Shown here: piece after piece, positions 30,826-40,287 of the stretch
Layout of the letters: each line of letters opens with the position of its first letter
Position numbering within the stretch: position 1 is the stretch's first letter
IMG/VR virus record: IMGVR_UViG_3300024520_000087
Coordinates: 1-56,483 of that record
DNA length: 56,483 nucleotides
Reading direction: 5' to 3' (one strand)
From: a virus
The notes under the pieces: generated by a model
Told to the model about the DNA's origin: nothing
Databases searched by the model: none
What the model saw: the letters and a program-made list of their open reading frames with translations, nothing else
Translations under genes and position numbers: made by a program

Positions 30826-31035
30826 TTGGGTGATACATTTAAATCGATGATTATTGAACTTAGTCCAGAACAAATCAGGAATATTAGGGCTTTTCTGGGA
30901 AGAGTAGATCTAAAAGGAAATGAAGCTGTTGCTCTTGTCAGTATTTTTCAGGCACTTGCCTCCCAAAAACCAGTTAGAGTTGAACCTAAAGATGTCAAGA
31001 AAAAGAAACATTTGACAAAGAAGACTAAAAAGTGA
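30826..31035 (+). CDS. Small helical protein, start uncertain
   Basis: Up to 69 residues from TTG 30826, or 62 from ATG 30847. GGGGAGG lies too close to the TTG and rather far from the ATG, so the start is open. Helical with IIELSPEQIRNIRAFLGRVD and a lysine-rich end (KKKKHLTKKTKK). Unknown role; precedes the terminator. Confidence 0.5.
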   Translation: MGDTFKSMIIELSPEQIRNIRAFLGRVDLKGNEAVALVSIFQALASQKPVRVEPKDVKKKKHLTKKTKK

Positions 31036-31074
31036 TAAATTGAATTGATCCTTGCGAAGTGACTCAGAAGGTGG

Positions 31075-31106
31075 CACGCGCGTTCTTTTACAGACGCGTG
31101 TTTTTT
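31075..31106 (+). terminator. Rho-independent terminator
   Basis: CACGCG (31075-31080) pairs with CGCGTG (31095-31100), loop 14 nt, immediately followed by TTTTTT. The only well-formed intrinsic terminator in the late block. It separates the fibre genes from the adaptor gene, whose ATG is 15 nt after the T-run. Confidence 0.7.
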
Positions 31107-31120
31107 ATTGGAGAAATATT

Positions 31121-31840
31121 ATGGCAAAAACATTGGAAACCATCAGAACTCAAGTTAGAAGCTATCTTGACGAAGATACAGCCGCAGATTGGACTGATCC
31201 AGAACTAAATGTTCTTGTTAACACGTATTATCATCATGTTTATTCAGCTGTTGTAGATGTGTTTGAAGAATATGCGCCTCTAAAGACAGATTTTTTGTCA
31301 ACTGTTGCCAATCAACAAGAATATTCTTTGCCTTCTGACTTCTTCAAAATTAGGCGTGTGGAAATTGACTATGATACCGCTAACACAGATTCCATTGCAC
31401 AAAGAGCCATACCAATTAACATGGATGCTGTTAGAAGAGATCTTGGTAACGAAAATTTGGGAGTGACAATCAGGAGAGGGTCTAATTACTACCTTAGAGG
31501 TAATCAGCTCGGATTTGTACCTGTACCAGATCAAACAGGGACCAATGCCATCAAGATTTGGTATTACCCCGTCCAGTCAGATATGACTACAGACGCGACT
31601 ACAATAGATCTTCCTTATCCAGACAGAGATTGGATTTTAATTGCTTGGGGAGCTGCCGCTGAAGCGTTGGCTTTCGGACAACAAGAGACAGCAGAGTCGA
31701 GCAGGCTAGAAAGAAAATATGAAAAAGGAATAGAGATGATGAAGCAAAGACTTGAAGACAGGATCACCGATGAAACAAAGATAGTTGTTGACAGTTCTGG
31801 TGAAAATGTTGATTTCGAGTCACATTATTCAGGATTCTAA
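31121..31840 (+). CDS. Head-tail adaptor (P22 gp4-like role)
   Basis: 239 residues from ATG 31121 with GGAGAAATATT upstream. N-terminal helix LETIRTQVRSYLDEDTAADW, TDPELNVLVNTYYHHVYSAV, then LPSDFFKIRRVEID, YYLRGNQLGFVPVPDQTGTN, IKIWYYP and a C-terminal helix. This order is that of portal-adjacent adaptor proteins in P22-like podoviruses. The next gene supports it. Confidence 0.75.
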   Translation: MAKTLETIRTQVRSYLDEDTAADWTDPELNVLVNTYYHHVYSAVVDVFEEYAPLKTDFLSTVANQQEYSLPSDFFKIRRVEIDYDTANTDSIAQRAIPINMDAVRRDLGNENLGVTIRRGSNYYLRGNQLGFVPVPDQTGTNAIKIWYYPVQSDMTTDATTIDLPYPDRDWILIAWGAAAEALAFGQQETAESSRLERKYEKGIEMMKQRLEDRITDETKIVVDSSGENVDFESHYSGF

Positions 31841-31841
31841 C

Positions 31842-33374
31842 ATGCAAAACAATTTACTTATTATCAGAGAACAGCTTTTTGGAAAAGGATACAATGACAA
31901 ACTCCCACCAGAGTTTATCCCTGCGGGTTATTTGGCTGATGTTAAAAACGGGGTTGTTAGCGAAGACAAGATCGAAAAGAGAACGGGATACAGTCTACAA
32001 GGAAATGACACTGGAAATAAGCCAATCCTGGGCTTAAAGGGTATCACAACAGCGGCAGGATTAAAGAGACTCTATAAGTTCCATGACAATTCAGGTGGAA
32101 CAGAAACCGCTATTTATGAGTGGACTGGAAGTGGAGACTGGTCAAATATTGACGAAACTCTTTTTACGACACAAGGGAATGTTGTGAATTGCACGTTGGC
32201 TGAGAATGTTATCTACGCTTTTAATGGTGCAGACACTCCAGTCAAAATAACTCCTGGCTCTCCTGGTACAGCAGCGGCAGTCACTGACGGCAATTTCCCA
32301 GTGGGTAGTTTTAGTGCCTGGTTTCATAATTTTCATTTTGTATCAGGGGTATCTGCTAATCCAAACAGGCTTTATTGGTCGGATCTCGAAGATTCCGACG
32401 ATTTCACTAATGGCGTTACGGGAAGCGTAGATGTTAACCCAGATGACGGAGATCAAATAACAGCTCTGGCGACCCTAAAGGACGAATTAATCATTTTTAA
32501 AAGAAATAGAATCTGGTCTCTTACGGGATTTGGTACTTCAGCATTCACAATCAGTGATGTTAATGAACGTGTTACTGGTTTCGGGACCCCCTCTCATCGT
32601 TCCATTATTAACGTGGGAAATGACCTTTATTATCTCTCTCACACAGGTGGTATTCCCGAGTTTAGAAGTCTCCAAAGAACTAGATTCGGAGTACTTGTTG
32701 AGGGGGGAATAATCTCTGATGACATAACAGGAACAATGAAAGGACTAAACGAAGGAAGACTTAATCAGGTCGCAGGAACATTTGACGGAAGAAGAGCGTA
32801 TTGGTCTTACCCTCTTTCAGGAAGCACAACCAACAATCAAGTATCTGTTTTGGATACGATTACTAAAGGGTGGGTTAGATATACAGGAATGGATGCCACC
32901 ATATGGGCTGAGTTCAACTTTAGTGCTGAATCTTCTATTTACTTTGGTGAGGCTGGTAACGACTCTCTTGTTTATAGACTCGATACGTCAACGAGTGATA
33001 ATGGTGCTGCTATATCATTTAAGGTTGATACTAGGCGCTTCGGAGCCGACAGGCAGGAAATTAAAAAGAAATGGAAGTACTTCTTCGTCACAGCTGACGA
33101 GACAGGAGACTATGATCTTACGGTTCAGTTTTCTCCAGATGGTTTTGATTTCGAAACATTGGAAACAATGAATCTAAAGTCTGGAAGCTCTACTTTTCCT
33201 TTTACTTTCCCAATTACACTAGGAACAACCGATGTGCAAAGGAAAAGATTTAATTTTGCCAAGCAAACAAAATACACAATGCAAATGAGATTCTTACAAG
33301 AAGGACTTGATCAATCAACAGCCATAAGGGACTGGGAGATGCTTTACAAACATCGATCTCTTAGGGACGCGTAA
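31842..33374 (+). CDS. Tail hub / DNA stabilisation protein (P22 gp10-like)
   Basis: 510 residues from ATG 31842 in a TAACATG junction. The opening EFIPAGYLADVKNGVVSEDK, then IEKRTGYSLQGND, is typical of tail accessory proteins that begin by listing parameters of a propeller-like domain. DELIIFKRNRIWSLTGFGTS and DLYYLSHTGGIPEF continue the beta-propeller pattern. It would close the portal vertex below the adaptor. Confidence 0.7.
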   Translation: MQNNLLIIREQLFGKGYNDKLPPEFIPAGYLADVKNGVVSEDKIEKRTGYSLQGNDTGNKPILGLKGITTAAGLKRLYKFHDNSGGTETAIYEWTGSGDWSNIDETLFTTQGNVVNCTLAENVIYAFNGADTPVKITPGSPGTAAAVTDGNFPVGSFSAWFHNFHFVSGVSANPNRLYWSDLEDSDDFTNGVTGSVDVNPDDGDQITALATLKDELIIFKRNRIWSLTGFGTSAFTISDVNERVTGFGTPSHRSIINVGNDLYYLSHTGGIPEFRSLQRTRFGVLVEGGIISDDITGTMKGLNEGRLNQVAGTFDGRRAYWSYPLSGSTTNNQVSVLDTITKGWVRYTGMDATIWAEFNFSAESSIYFGEAGNDSLVYRLDTSTSDNGAAISFKVDTRRFGADRQEIKKKWKYFFVTADETGDYDLTVQFSPDGFDFETLETMNLKSGSSTFPFTFPITLGTTDVQRKRFNFAKQTKYTMQMRFLQEGLDQSTAIRDWEMLYKHRSLRDA

Positions 33375-33389
33375 AGGAGGTGCATTTTA

Positions 33390-33950
33390 ATGGCAATTAT
33401 TACAAAAACAAATACATACAATACAGGAGACACTTTGACTGCTGCTAAATATGAAACAGATCGAGACGACGTCATCGATGATTACAATGGAAATATTACT
33501 AATGCCAATATTGCAGCGGGAGCAGCCATCGATCTTACCAAGTTAGCTTCCACTCCAGCAACCTTGACTGGTTCAGAAACACTTACCAATAAAACTCTAA
33601 CATCACCAGTCGTCAACAACCCAACGATGAAGGGAGCGGTTAATACCTTAGTGACAGCTGCTGATGGAGCTACTGTTACCTTTGATTTAGATAGTGGAAA
33701 CATACAAGCAGTCACTCTTGAAGGGAATAGGACTCTTGCGATATCAAATGAAAACGCAGGGCAAGTCTTTGTCTTGAGATTAATCCAAGATGGAACAGGA
33801 AGTAGAACAGTTACTTGGTTTTCAACCATTAAGTGGGCTGGAGGTTCAGCACCTACACTTACGACAACTGCAAGCAAGGAAGATGTTCTTGGTTTCATTA
33901 CAACGTCAACAGATAATTACTTAGGGTTTATTGTAGGACAGAATCTATAA
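33390..33950 (+). CDS. Tail fibre/needle-like beta protein
   Basis: 186 residues, with AAAGGAGGTG upstream. ATLTGSETLTNKTLTSPVVN and TVTFDLDSGNIQAVTLEGNR, then FVLRLIQDGTGSRTVTWFS, form the well-known pattern of phage fibre tail domains. Virion surface protein. Confidence 0.7.
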   Translation: MAIITKTNTYNTGDTLTAAKYETDRDDVIDDYNGNITNANIAAGAAIDLTKLASTPATLTGSETLTNKTLTSPVVNNPTMKGAVNTLVTAADGATVTFDLDSGNIQAVTLEGNRTLAISNENAGQVFVLRLIQDGTGSRTVTWFSTIKWAGGSAPTLTTTASKEDVLGFITTSTDNYLGFIVGQNL

Positions 33951-33951
33951 C

Positions 33952-34560
33952 ATGCCACAACTAACAATTAACGCAGAAACAGGAAGCTCTGGTGGGCAAG
34001 CTAGGGGGATAGACAACTCGTGGGCTACTGTTCGTGGACAAACTAATGCAGATGACGCAGATCAAAATAGTGCAAGAATGGCATCCAATTTCTCGGGTGG
34101 TAGCTATTTTATAAGGCGCGGATTCTTGAAGTACGATCTTACTGGAATCCCATCGGGGTCAACAATAGATGCGGTTACTTATCAACCATATTGTCTCTCT
34201 AGTGGGAGCTCTAATGATGACTCAACTTCGCTTGAGGTTGTTGTCTCTACAGCAGATGACAATATTGGGACAAACGATTATAACAACATCACTTTTAGCA
34301 GTTTGGGGAGTATTAACCTTTCATCTATTAATCAAGACGACTATAGCGACATCACACTAAACAGTACGGGAATAGATCATGTTAAAGATAATTTGACGAA
34401 CGGATCTGTTAAGTTTGCTCACATTACAGGGAGGGATCTCAGCAACAGCGCACCAGGCGGTGACAATGAATGTCAAATAAACGATGGGGATGCGGCGCAA
34501 CCAACCAGAATAGTGGTCACATACACATCACCAGGTGGAATTTTATTTATGTTAACTTAA
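33952..34560 (+). CDS. Beta-sandwich virion protein (DNRLRE-like)
   Basis: 202 residues. FIRRGFLKYDLTGIPSGSTI, DAVTYQPYCLSS and a C-terminal PTRIVVTYTSPGG follow the order of DNRLRE/carbohydrate-binding-type modules: R-G-(F/L)-L-(K/R)-(F/Y)-D-L and a final V-x-Y strand. It may bind a surface glycan. Confidence 0.7.
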   Translation: MPQLTINAETGSSGGQARGIDNSWATVRGQTNADDADQNSARMASNFSGGSYFIRRGFLKYDLTGIPSGSTIDAVTYQPYCLSSGSSNDDSTSLEVVVSTADDNIGTNDYNNITFSSLGSINLSSINQDDYSDITLNSTGIDHVKDNLTNGSVKFAHITGRDLSNSAPGGDNECQINDGDAAQPTRIVVTYTSPGGILFMLT

Positions 34561-34562
34561 TT

Positions 34563-35264
34563 ATGGCAAAAGCAACAAATCTATGGGAGTACTACTCCCA
34601 AAAAGGACAACAGCTCCCTTCTGTTTCAGAAAGAAGAGATCAGTTTAGTCTGGGCGGTGATTATCGGGGAACAGCTCAACAAAACCAACAACTATTGGGT
34701 AGATTGCAGGGCGATCAGTCACGGGTTTTATCCCAATCAGCTCAAGCTCCTCCCACGATTTCTTCTATGACCAGAACAAGACCATCTGTTTCTTATGCGG
34801 AGTACACAAGACCAACTAATCCCTCTGACCCAATATCTCTTATACAAAAGTACTTTCCACAACATGAGTGGGAGAACGCTATTAAAGTGATGCAGGGGGA
34901 GAGTGGTGGAAATTCTGATGCAGTTGGAGACAACTATCCAATAAGAGGACGAACAATTCCTAGTTACGGGCTTTTCCAAATCAGAGCATTAGAGGGAAGA
35001 CCAGCACCAGAACAACTCTTAGACCCAGAAGCTAATGTTAAATATGCAGCCGAAATGCAAGCTGCACAAGGATGGCAACCCTGGACTGTGGCGAGGAACA
35101 TGGGTCTTTCGGGGACCACTCCTATTGCAGGAAAGACTCAAGCTTTCCAACAAGCTGTTCAACAACCAACACAACAACCGACACAGCAAGCACAACCACA
35201 AGGAATGAGTAGAGATGATCTTATGAAAAGAAGTGCAGAAATATTAAAGGGAGGTAAATTATGA
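34563..35264 (+). CDS. Virion lytic transglycosylase (SLT-like lysozyme fold)
   Basis: 233 residues from ATG 34563. The lysozyme-like domain is at residues about 93-185: AIKVMQGESGGNSDAVGDN with the catalytic glutamate in GESGGN, then PSYGLFQIRALEG and a tail with VKYAAEMQAAQGWQPW. SLT enzymes cut peptidoglycan to let DNA in. A Gln/Pro repeat (QQPTQQPTQQ) follows. It heads the ejection-protein genes. Confidence 0.85.
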   Translation: MAKATNLWEYYSQKGQQLPSVSERRDQFSLGGDYRGTAQQNQQLLGRLQGDQSRVLSQSAQAPPTISSMTRTRPSVSYAEYTRPTNPSDPISLIQKYFPQHEWENAIKVMQGESGGNSDAVGDNYPIRGRTIPSYGLFQIRALEGRPAPEQLLDPEANVKYAAEMQAAQGWQPWTVARNMGLSGTTPIAGKTQAFQQAVQQPTQQPTQQAQPQGMSRDDLMKRSAEILKGGKL

Positions 35265-35932
35265 GTTTTATAGACGATTTGGTAAATGCAGGTTACATTG
35301 GGTATCAAGGATGGGGAGAGGCTGAAGCAGCGGCTGATTTCCAGGCTACTGGTGGAGCAGGAAAAGAAGGTGGCGGAGGAGGGGGCGGTGGTGGTGGCGG
35401 AGGAGGGGGAGACTTTGGAGCACCATTTAACTTTAACTGGGAACAAGCAGAGACTGATGCTCTTGAGAAACTAAGACCTTACTATGAGGAAGTATTAGCT
35501 GAAGCCAAAGGTGACGTTGAGCGCGCCAAGAAGATTATCGAAGAGGACTATTCCACAGGCAAAAGATATAGAGAAGAAGATCTTGGCACTGCTCAAGCTG
35601 GTTTTGCATTAAGTGAACCCAGAGAGAAAAATGTGATGCTTGAGGATTTGAACCGAAGAGGCCTCCTTAAGAGTACTGTTAGAACTGAAGATCAGGATTT
35701 TCTAAACACCAAGCAACAAAGAAGGAGAGAAGCAATTGAAAGAGCCACTCAAAGAAAAGGAGAATTAGCTGGAGTAGATCGCGCACGAGGCATTGAAGAA
35801 ATAGACATTAAATTCCCAAGATTTGAAAGAGACTTAGGAGAGGAAAAGAAAGAGAGAGCGGCTGCAATGGCTGGTCAACAGTTTACTAGAGATCAATCTA
35901 AATTCTTAGCAGAAACAAGTAGATTCCTATAA
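35261..35932 (+). CDS. Internal virion protein with a polyglycine tract
   Basis: 223 residues. A run of about fourteen consecutive Gly (residues 37-50) separates a small N-terminal part from a long charged helix (WEQAETDALEKLRPYYEEVL onward). ATG overlaps the preceding stop by 4 nt. Helical ejection-type protein; the G tract is encoded by GGA/GGT/GGC repeats and may vary in length. Confidence 0.6.
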   Translation: MSFIDDLVNAGYIGYQGWGEAEAAADFQATGGAGKEGGGGGGGGGGGGGGDFGAPFNFNWEQAETDALEKLRPYYEEVLAEAKGDVERAKKIIEEDYSTGKRYREEDLGTAQAGFALSEPREKNVMLEDLNRRGLLKSTVRTEDQDFLNTKQQRRREAIERATQRKGELAGVDRARGIEEIDIKFPRFERDLGEEKKERAAAMAGQQFTRDQSKFLAETSRFL

Positions 35933-37134
35933 TGGCACAATTTGAAGACATACAAAACCAATTGGCTCAAACTCGAAAAGACTATGGTCAGCGCGTAGCT
36001 GATTATCCAACTTTTGAGAAAGATTTACGTAAAGAAGTATATGGATCAGATCAAATACTTCCAAAACTAAGATCTCAAAAAGACCAAGCATTAATGGAGC
36101 TTTGGAATGCGGACAAGAGACTTTCTGATCGATACGCCAACCCAGAGAGTGAAATGTTTATTAGAGATCCTTATAAGAGAGAGTCAGTCACTTCAGATCA
36201 ATATGGAGGGATCCTTGAGGGACTCGCAGGAACTACTCGCCTCGCTGAACGTCGAGAAGATATGTTGGGGGATATCCTAGAACGTGGTGTGAAGATATTT
36301 GAATTAGGATTAAGCGCTAAATCAAGAGAACACGACATGCTTAGGGGTGAATTAGACGCAATGCTTAAACAAGCAGATATGGCTGAAAAAAAAGCGGATC
36401 AAGCTCAAGCCACGAGTAAAGAGGAGTCAATAAACGAGATAATTAAGTACATTATGTCTGACGTTGACATAACAGACCCAAATGAAATAACGGAAACACT
36501 AAAAGCTGTGGGGAGCCAGCAACCAGAAGTTATTCCTGATCTGATTGGTTTTCTAGGAACTCTACCTAAACAACAAGAAGGGCCAATAACAAGCATTGAA
36601 GACGCTCACACTAAGTTCAGCACTGGAGCTGATAGGAATAAATTCGCAGAACACCTAGATTACTTGTCTGAGTTGAACCAAATAAGGTCTGGTTTTACAG
36701 AAGCTGATGTAAGCAGTAATTTCCTTGCAAATCTATTTGAAGGACAAACGGGACCACTGTCAAGTTTGGCTGGTCAAAAAATTGGACCACAAGAGTCTAG
36801 AGAGCTTAGGTCTAAGTTGGAGGGGTACAGAACTAAAGTCAGAAAAGGACTATATGGTTCTGTGTTGACAGAGAGAGAAATACAAGAAGCCAAGAAATAC
36901 TTACCAGGCACGGGAGTACAAGAGGGTGAAAACTTAGTGAGGATAGAAACACAACTCCAAGAAAAAGAAACCAACCTTAAAAACTTCTTGCTGGCTAATG
37001 GTTTCTCAATGGATGAGGTCGAGGTGATTCTAGAATACACAAAAGCTGGAACCAACGAAGACGCCTCGGACCTTGAGGGTATTATTCCAGGAAGTTATTT
37101 AAATGAAGCTGATTCTTTATTAGGAGATTTTTAA
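35932..37134 (+). CDS. Helical internal/ejection protein
   Basis: 400 residues, nearly all helix, with two coiled-coil-like sections (residues about 1-60 and 120-165). No enzyme motif. Overlaps the previous gene by one base. Position between the transglycosylase and the 578-residue protein matches the ejection proteins of P22-like podoviruses. Confidence 0.6.
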   Translation: MAQFEDIQNQLAQTRKDYGQRVADYPTFEKDLRKEVYGSDQILPKLRSQKDQALMELWNADKRLSDRYANPESEMFIRDPYKRESVTSDQYGGILEGLAGTTRLAERREDMLGDILERGVKIFELGLSAKSREHDMLRGELDAMLKQADMAEKKADQAQATSKEESINEIIKYIMSDVDITDPNEITETLKAVGSQQPEVIPDLIGFLGTLPKQQEGPITSIEDAHTKFSTGADRNKFAEHLDYLSELNQIRSGFTEADVSSNFLANLFEGQTGPLSSLAGQKIGPQESRELRSKLEGYRTKVRKGLYGSVLTEREIQEAKKYLPGTGVQEGENLVRIETQLQEKETNLKNFLLANGFSMDEVEVILEYTKAGTNEDASDLEGIIPGSYLNEADSLLGDF

Positions 37135-37135
37135 C

Positions 37136-38872
37136 ATGGAAGATATTTCAATATTATCAAGACTTACACAAAACAGAAAGAGAATTGTTAGTCAATTCAA
37201 AACTGACGCTAGAGAGCGTGGTTTGTCTCGTGACCAAGCCACTCAAGAACTCGCGGGTAGACTTAAACAATGGGATGAAGGTGAAGGTTTTTGGACTTCA
37301 TTGGGTAGAGGTCTTGTTTCTCCTTTTGTTGAGACTGGAAGAAATATAGCCACAGCAGGAGTGGAATCTGCAAGAGCACCCGTGCTTGCAGCCCTGTCTA
37401 AAACAGACCCAGAAAGAGCTGCTCAGCTCGCTCAACCCCTTTCTTCTTCCAAGTTGGCGCCCATTTTTAAGAGCGAAGCGCAAATGGAACAAATAGGTGA
37501 AAAACCAGGTAGAGCTTTATATGAACAAGGTGTTAAGCCAAGTGCTGGTGTTGCTTCTTACGCCATACCCTTTGGGAAGGGAGCAAGTCTTCTCACCAAA
37601 GCAGCGGTTCCTGGAGCAGTATCTGGAGGATTACAAAGCCTTGCGCAGACACCAGAAGAGGCCGATCTTAAAGAAACGCTCACAAGTGTAGGTCTTGGAT
37701 CGGTTGTTGGTGCGGTAACTGCAACTGCATCTGCAAAACTAAGTGAATACGCCAAAGGTAAAATAGCCAAAATGGCACAAAAGAGAGCAGCTCTTAAACA
37801 ACAACAGCAAACTGGTTCATGGAAACCATCTGACTTTGGAAAAGGGGATTGGACTCAAGAAAACATTCTCAAAAGAACTGGAACTCGGCTAGTCGCAGGA
37901 CAACAAGACGTTCCTGCTGGAATGGGTAGAGCAACAAACCAAATGGAAACAGCCAGAAAGATGGCGGATTATGGATTAGCCAATGCTGACAATTGGCCTA
38001 GTGCTGCTAATACAATTACAGGAAGAGATGGTCTTATTACAAAAGTAACTCGCAGAGCCGTAGGAAAAGCAGATGATGTTGTTATTGACGGTTGGTTAGA
38101 CATGTCAGATGATCTCTTAATCAATTCACCCGAGATTGGTGCTTCCAAACAAAAAGGAGTAAAGGCATTCTTTAAAAACTTACTAATGAAAACAACTGGT
38201 GGAAGTAAAGGAAGTCTCAATCCTAAAGCAGATCCTACGGATGTTTTTGAGGCTATCCAGATTCTTGAAGGTAAGGCCGCAAGCATTAAAGGAGGAAGAC
38301 CTTCTTGGAGTCTAACCACAGAAGACAAAGCAATGATGGAGGTTTATCATTTAATGGCCGATGAGCTAAAAGATAGACTCTTTATAGAATCAGGAGCTAA
38401 TAACCAAATAATATCGTCTCTTTCAAGGGCTGACATTGCTAAACTAAAATCGATCTCTCCTAACCTATATGATGACGTTGCTGCCGCCAAAACAGTCAGT
38501 CAATTAAGAAACGTTGCTAAACCTTTTGTAGATGCCCATAAGCTCTTCAAAGAAGGAATAGCTACTGGTAGTTCACCGTTTTATCAACTAGGTGGGGGTA
38601 AGCCAAAAGGTCTCGGTAAGCTCGCTGGAGGGTTTGCCAGAGGGCTTCCTTTTGCTGAATCAATCCTTGAAAGTAAACCTGTCACTTCAGGGGCTGGACA
38701 AGCACTCAGGAATATTGGTAGTTCGTCTTTCGCGTCCGTCCCAGGTAAGATTTCTGGTGCGGTTACATCGGGAGCTTCAAAAGCGGCTGGTGCTTTGGGA
38801 AGGGGCACAAAAGGAGCAGCCATTCTACCTTCGTTAATAATGGCAGCACAACAACAACTTAGAAAACGTTAA
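37136..38872 (+). CDS. Large internal/ejection protein
   Basis: 578 residues. N-terminal coiled coil with RLTQNRKRIVSQFKTDARER, then a Gly/Ala-rich stretch with GLVSPFVETGRNIATAGVES and GLGSVVGAVTATASA that could contact membrane, a long mixed region and a Gly/Ala/Ser C-terminus. Such amphipathic Gly/Ala stretches are typical of proteins that cross the envelope during DNA ejection. Confidence 0.6.
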   Translation: MEDISILSRLTQNRKRIVSQFKTDARERGLSRDQATQELAGRLKQWDEGEGFWTSLGRGLVSPFVETGRNIATAGVESARAPVLAALSKTDPERAAQLAQPLSSSKLAPIFKSEAQMEQIGEKPGRALYEQGVKPSAGVASYAIPFGKGASLLTKAAVPGAVSGGLQSLAQTPEEADLKETLTSVGLGSVVGAVTATASAKLSEYAKGKIAKMAQKRAALKQQQQTGSWKPSDFGKGDWTQENILKRTGTRLVAGQQDVPAGMGRATNQMETARKMADYGLANADNWPSAANTITGRDGLITKVTRRAVGKADDVVIDGWLDMSDDLLINSPEIGASKQKGVKAFFKNLLMKTTGGSKGSLNPKADPTDVFEAIQILEGKAASIKGGRPSWSLTTEDKAMMEVYHLMADELKDRLFIESGANNQIISSLSRADIAKLKSISPNLYDDVAAAKTVSQLRNVAKPFVDAHKLFKEGIATGSSPFYQLGGGKPKGLGKLAGGFARGLPFAESILESKPVTSGAGQALRNIGSSSFASVPGKISGAVTSGASKAAGALGRGTKGAAILPSLIMAAQQQLRKR

Positions 38873-38873
38873 T

Positions 38874-40034
38874 ATGGCAATGTGGCAAGATATATCAGAT
38901 TTATTTAGATCGGGGGCTAAGAGGTCTATTGGTTTTTTGACCAACGATCCTAGTTTTGATGAACCCGTAGCCGCTCAGAAAAACACTCAGGCAACCTTAG
39001 AAGGGAAAGTAATTGAACAAGGCAAACAAGACTTGAGAGATTTTGTTCAACGACAAGGACGCAGTCAACCTTTTCAAAAAAGTGGAGGAGCAGCCGCGTC
39101 TCTGGGACAACGAGTGGCGTCTATTCCAGAGTTCTTGAGAGTTTTGGGAAAAGGAATCCCCCATCAAGTTCCTTATTCAGACAAGCCAGAACAGAGATTT
39201 ATAGGAGAGGAGAAATTGCTTCCTTTTAAAAGTGATCCCAACAAATTCGCTGTCAGACCTAATGAAACGATTTTGGAAAGTATTGCTGCTCTTATGTCAC
39301 AGGGGTTGGATCAATTTATGAGTCCTGCAATGGCCACCAAACAAAGAGCCAGGATAATTAAGGATTTATTCAAAGAGGAAGTAACAGGACCTATATTCCA
39401 AAATTTAAGAGAAAGTCCCGAAGCTGAAATGCTTAGGAAGTTCGAGCAAACAACTGAGTCTACGAAAAAAAGAAGGAGTTTGGTTCCTGAAGTTAAAGCA
39501 GCCAGTACAGAACAAGCTCCAGAGGTCCCAGATCAACCTGGTTGGATGTCGAACAAGGCTGCAATAAGGGCGTTGGAGACTGGAGAGAAAATTGTAGACT
39601 CACCAGTGGGAGAATTCTTGAATCAAACACAACACCCAATGGGAGCAATATTCTCTAATTTAAGTCCAGAGGAAAAGGAGCTATTCACCCAATCCAGGAA
39701 AAAGAAACTTACAGAACTCACGTCGGCAGAACGCAAGGTGGAGGCGAAGGTGTCTCGAAACATTCCCAAGATTGGCTTAACATCCCCACAAACAGTAGGA
39801 CTAACAAGTGTCCCTTTATTTAAGGGAGACAAGGGGTTTAAGCTTCCAAGTAAGATAACGAAAGAGACAGTGACTAAGATAGGTAAAACGGGTAGGCCTT
39901 TATATGAACATCTCGTTGAAAGAGCAACATTTGACCAAAATCCAGCATTATTAAAGAAGATCATTGACGTCATGCCTAATGTCGCAATGAAACCTCACTA
40001 TGCTAGGTATTTAATTAACATGCTAGCCAATTAA
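38874..40034 (+). CDS. Internal virion protein
   Basis: 386 residues, mainly helical and charged, starting in a TAATATG junction. Contains a Lys/Arg/Gln-rich region with no recognised motif. Likely the third ejection-type protein or a virion-associated protein; weak assignment. Confidence 0.5.
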   Translation: MAMWQDISDLFRSGAKRSIGFLTNDPSFDEPVAAQKNTQATLEGKVIEQGKQDLRDFVQRQGRSQPFQKSGGAAASLGQRVASIPEFLRVLGKGIPHQVPYSDKPEQRFIGEEKLLPFKSDPNKFAVRPNETILESIAALMSQGLDQFMSPAMATKQRARIIKDLFKEEVTGPIFQNLRESPEAEMLRKFEQTTESTKKRRSLVPEVKAASTEQAPEVPDQPGWMSNKAAIRALETGEKIVDSPVGEFLNQTQHPMGAIFSNLSPEEKELFTQSRKKKLTELTSAERKVEAKVSRNIPKIGLTSPQTVGLTSVPLFKGDKGFKLPSKITKETVTKIGKTGRPLYEHLVERATFDQNPALLKKIIDVMPNVAMKPHYARYLINMLAN

Positions 40035-40035
40035 T

Positions 40036-40287
40036 ATGACAACAACTAACGGAAAACTACTAGAGAGAGTCGCAAAACTTGAACAACGTGTGGAAAGTGA
40101 GCTCGCAAACATAAAGAAAAGCATAGATGATATTAAGGATAACCACCTTCACACACTACAATCAGACGTAAGCGACTTGAAAATTAAGCTAAATACCCTT
40201 ACAGTGAAAGTATCAGCTATTGTCGCCATAGCAACAGTTACAGTGAACATTGTTTTAGAAGTGGTATTTAGGTTTCTAATCAAATGA
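40036..40287 (+). CDS. XhlA-type lysis accessory protein (coiled coil plus C-terminal membrane span)
   Basis: 83 residues. Heptads from about residue 8 to 55 (LLERVAKLEQRVESELANIK) precede one C-terminal membrane span (VKVSAIVAIATVTVNIVLEV). Same architecture as XhlA/hemolysin-type holin partners. Next to the amidase, so a lysis role is likely. Confidence 0.65.
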   Translation: MTTTNGKLLERVAKLEQRVESELANIKKSIDDIKDNHLHTLQSDVSDLKIKLNTLTVKVSAIVAIATVTVNIVLEVVFRFLIK

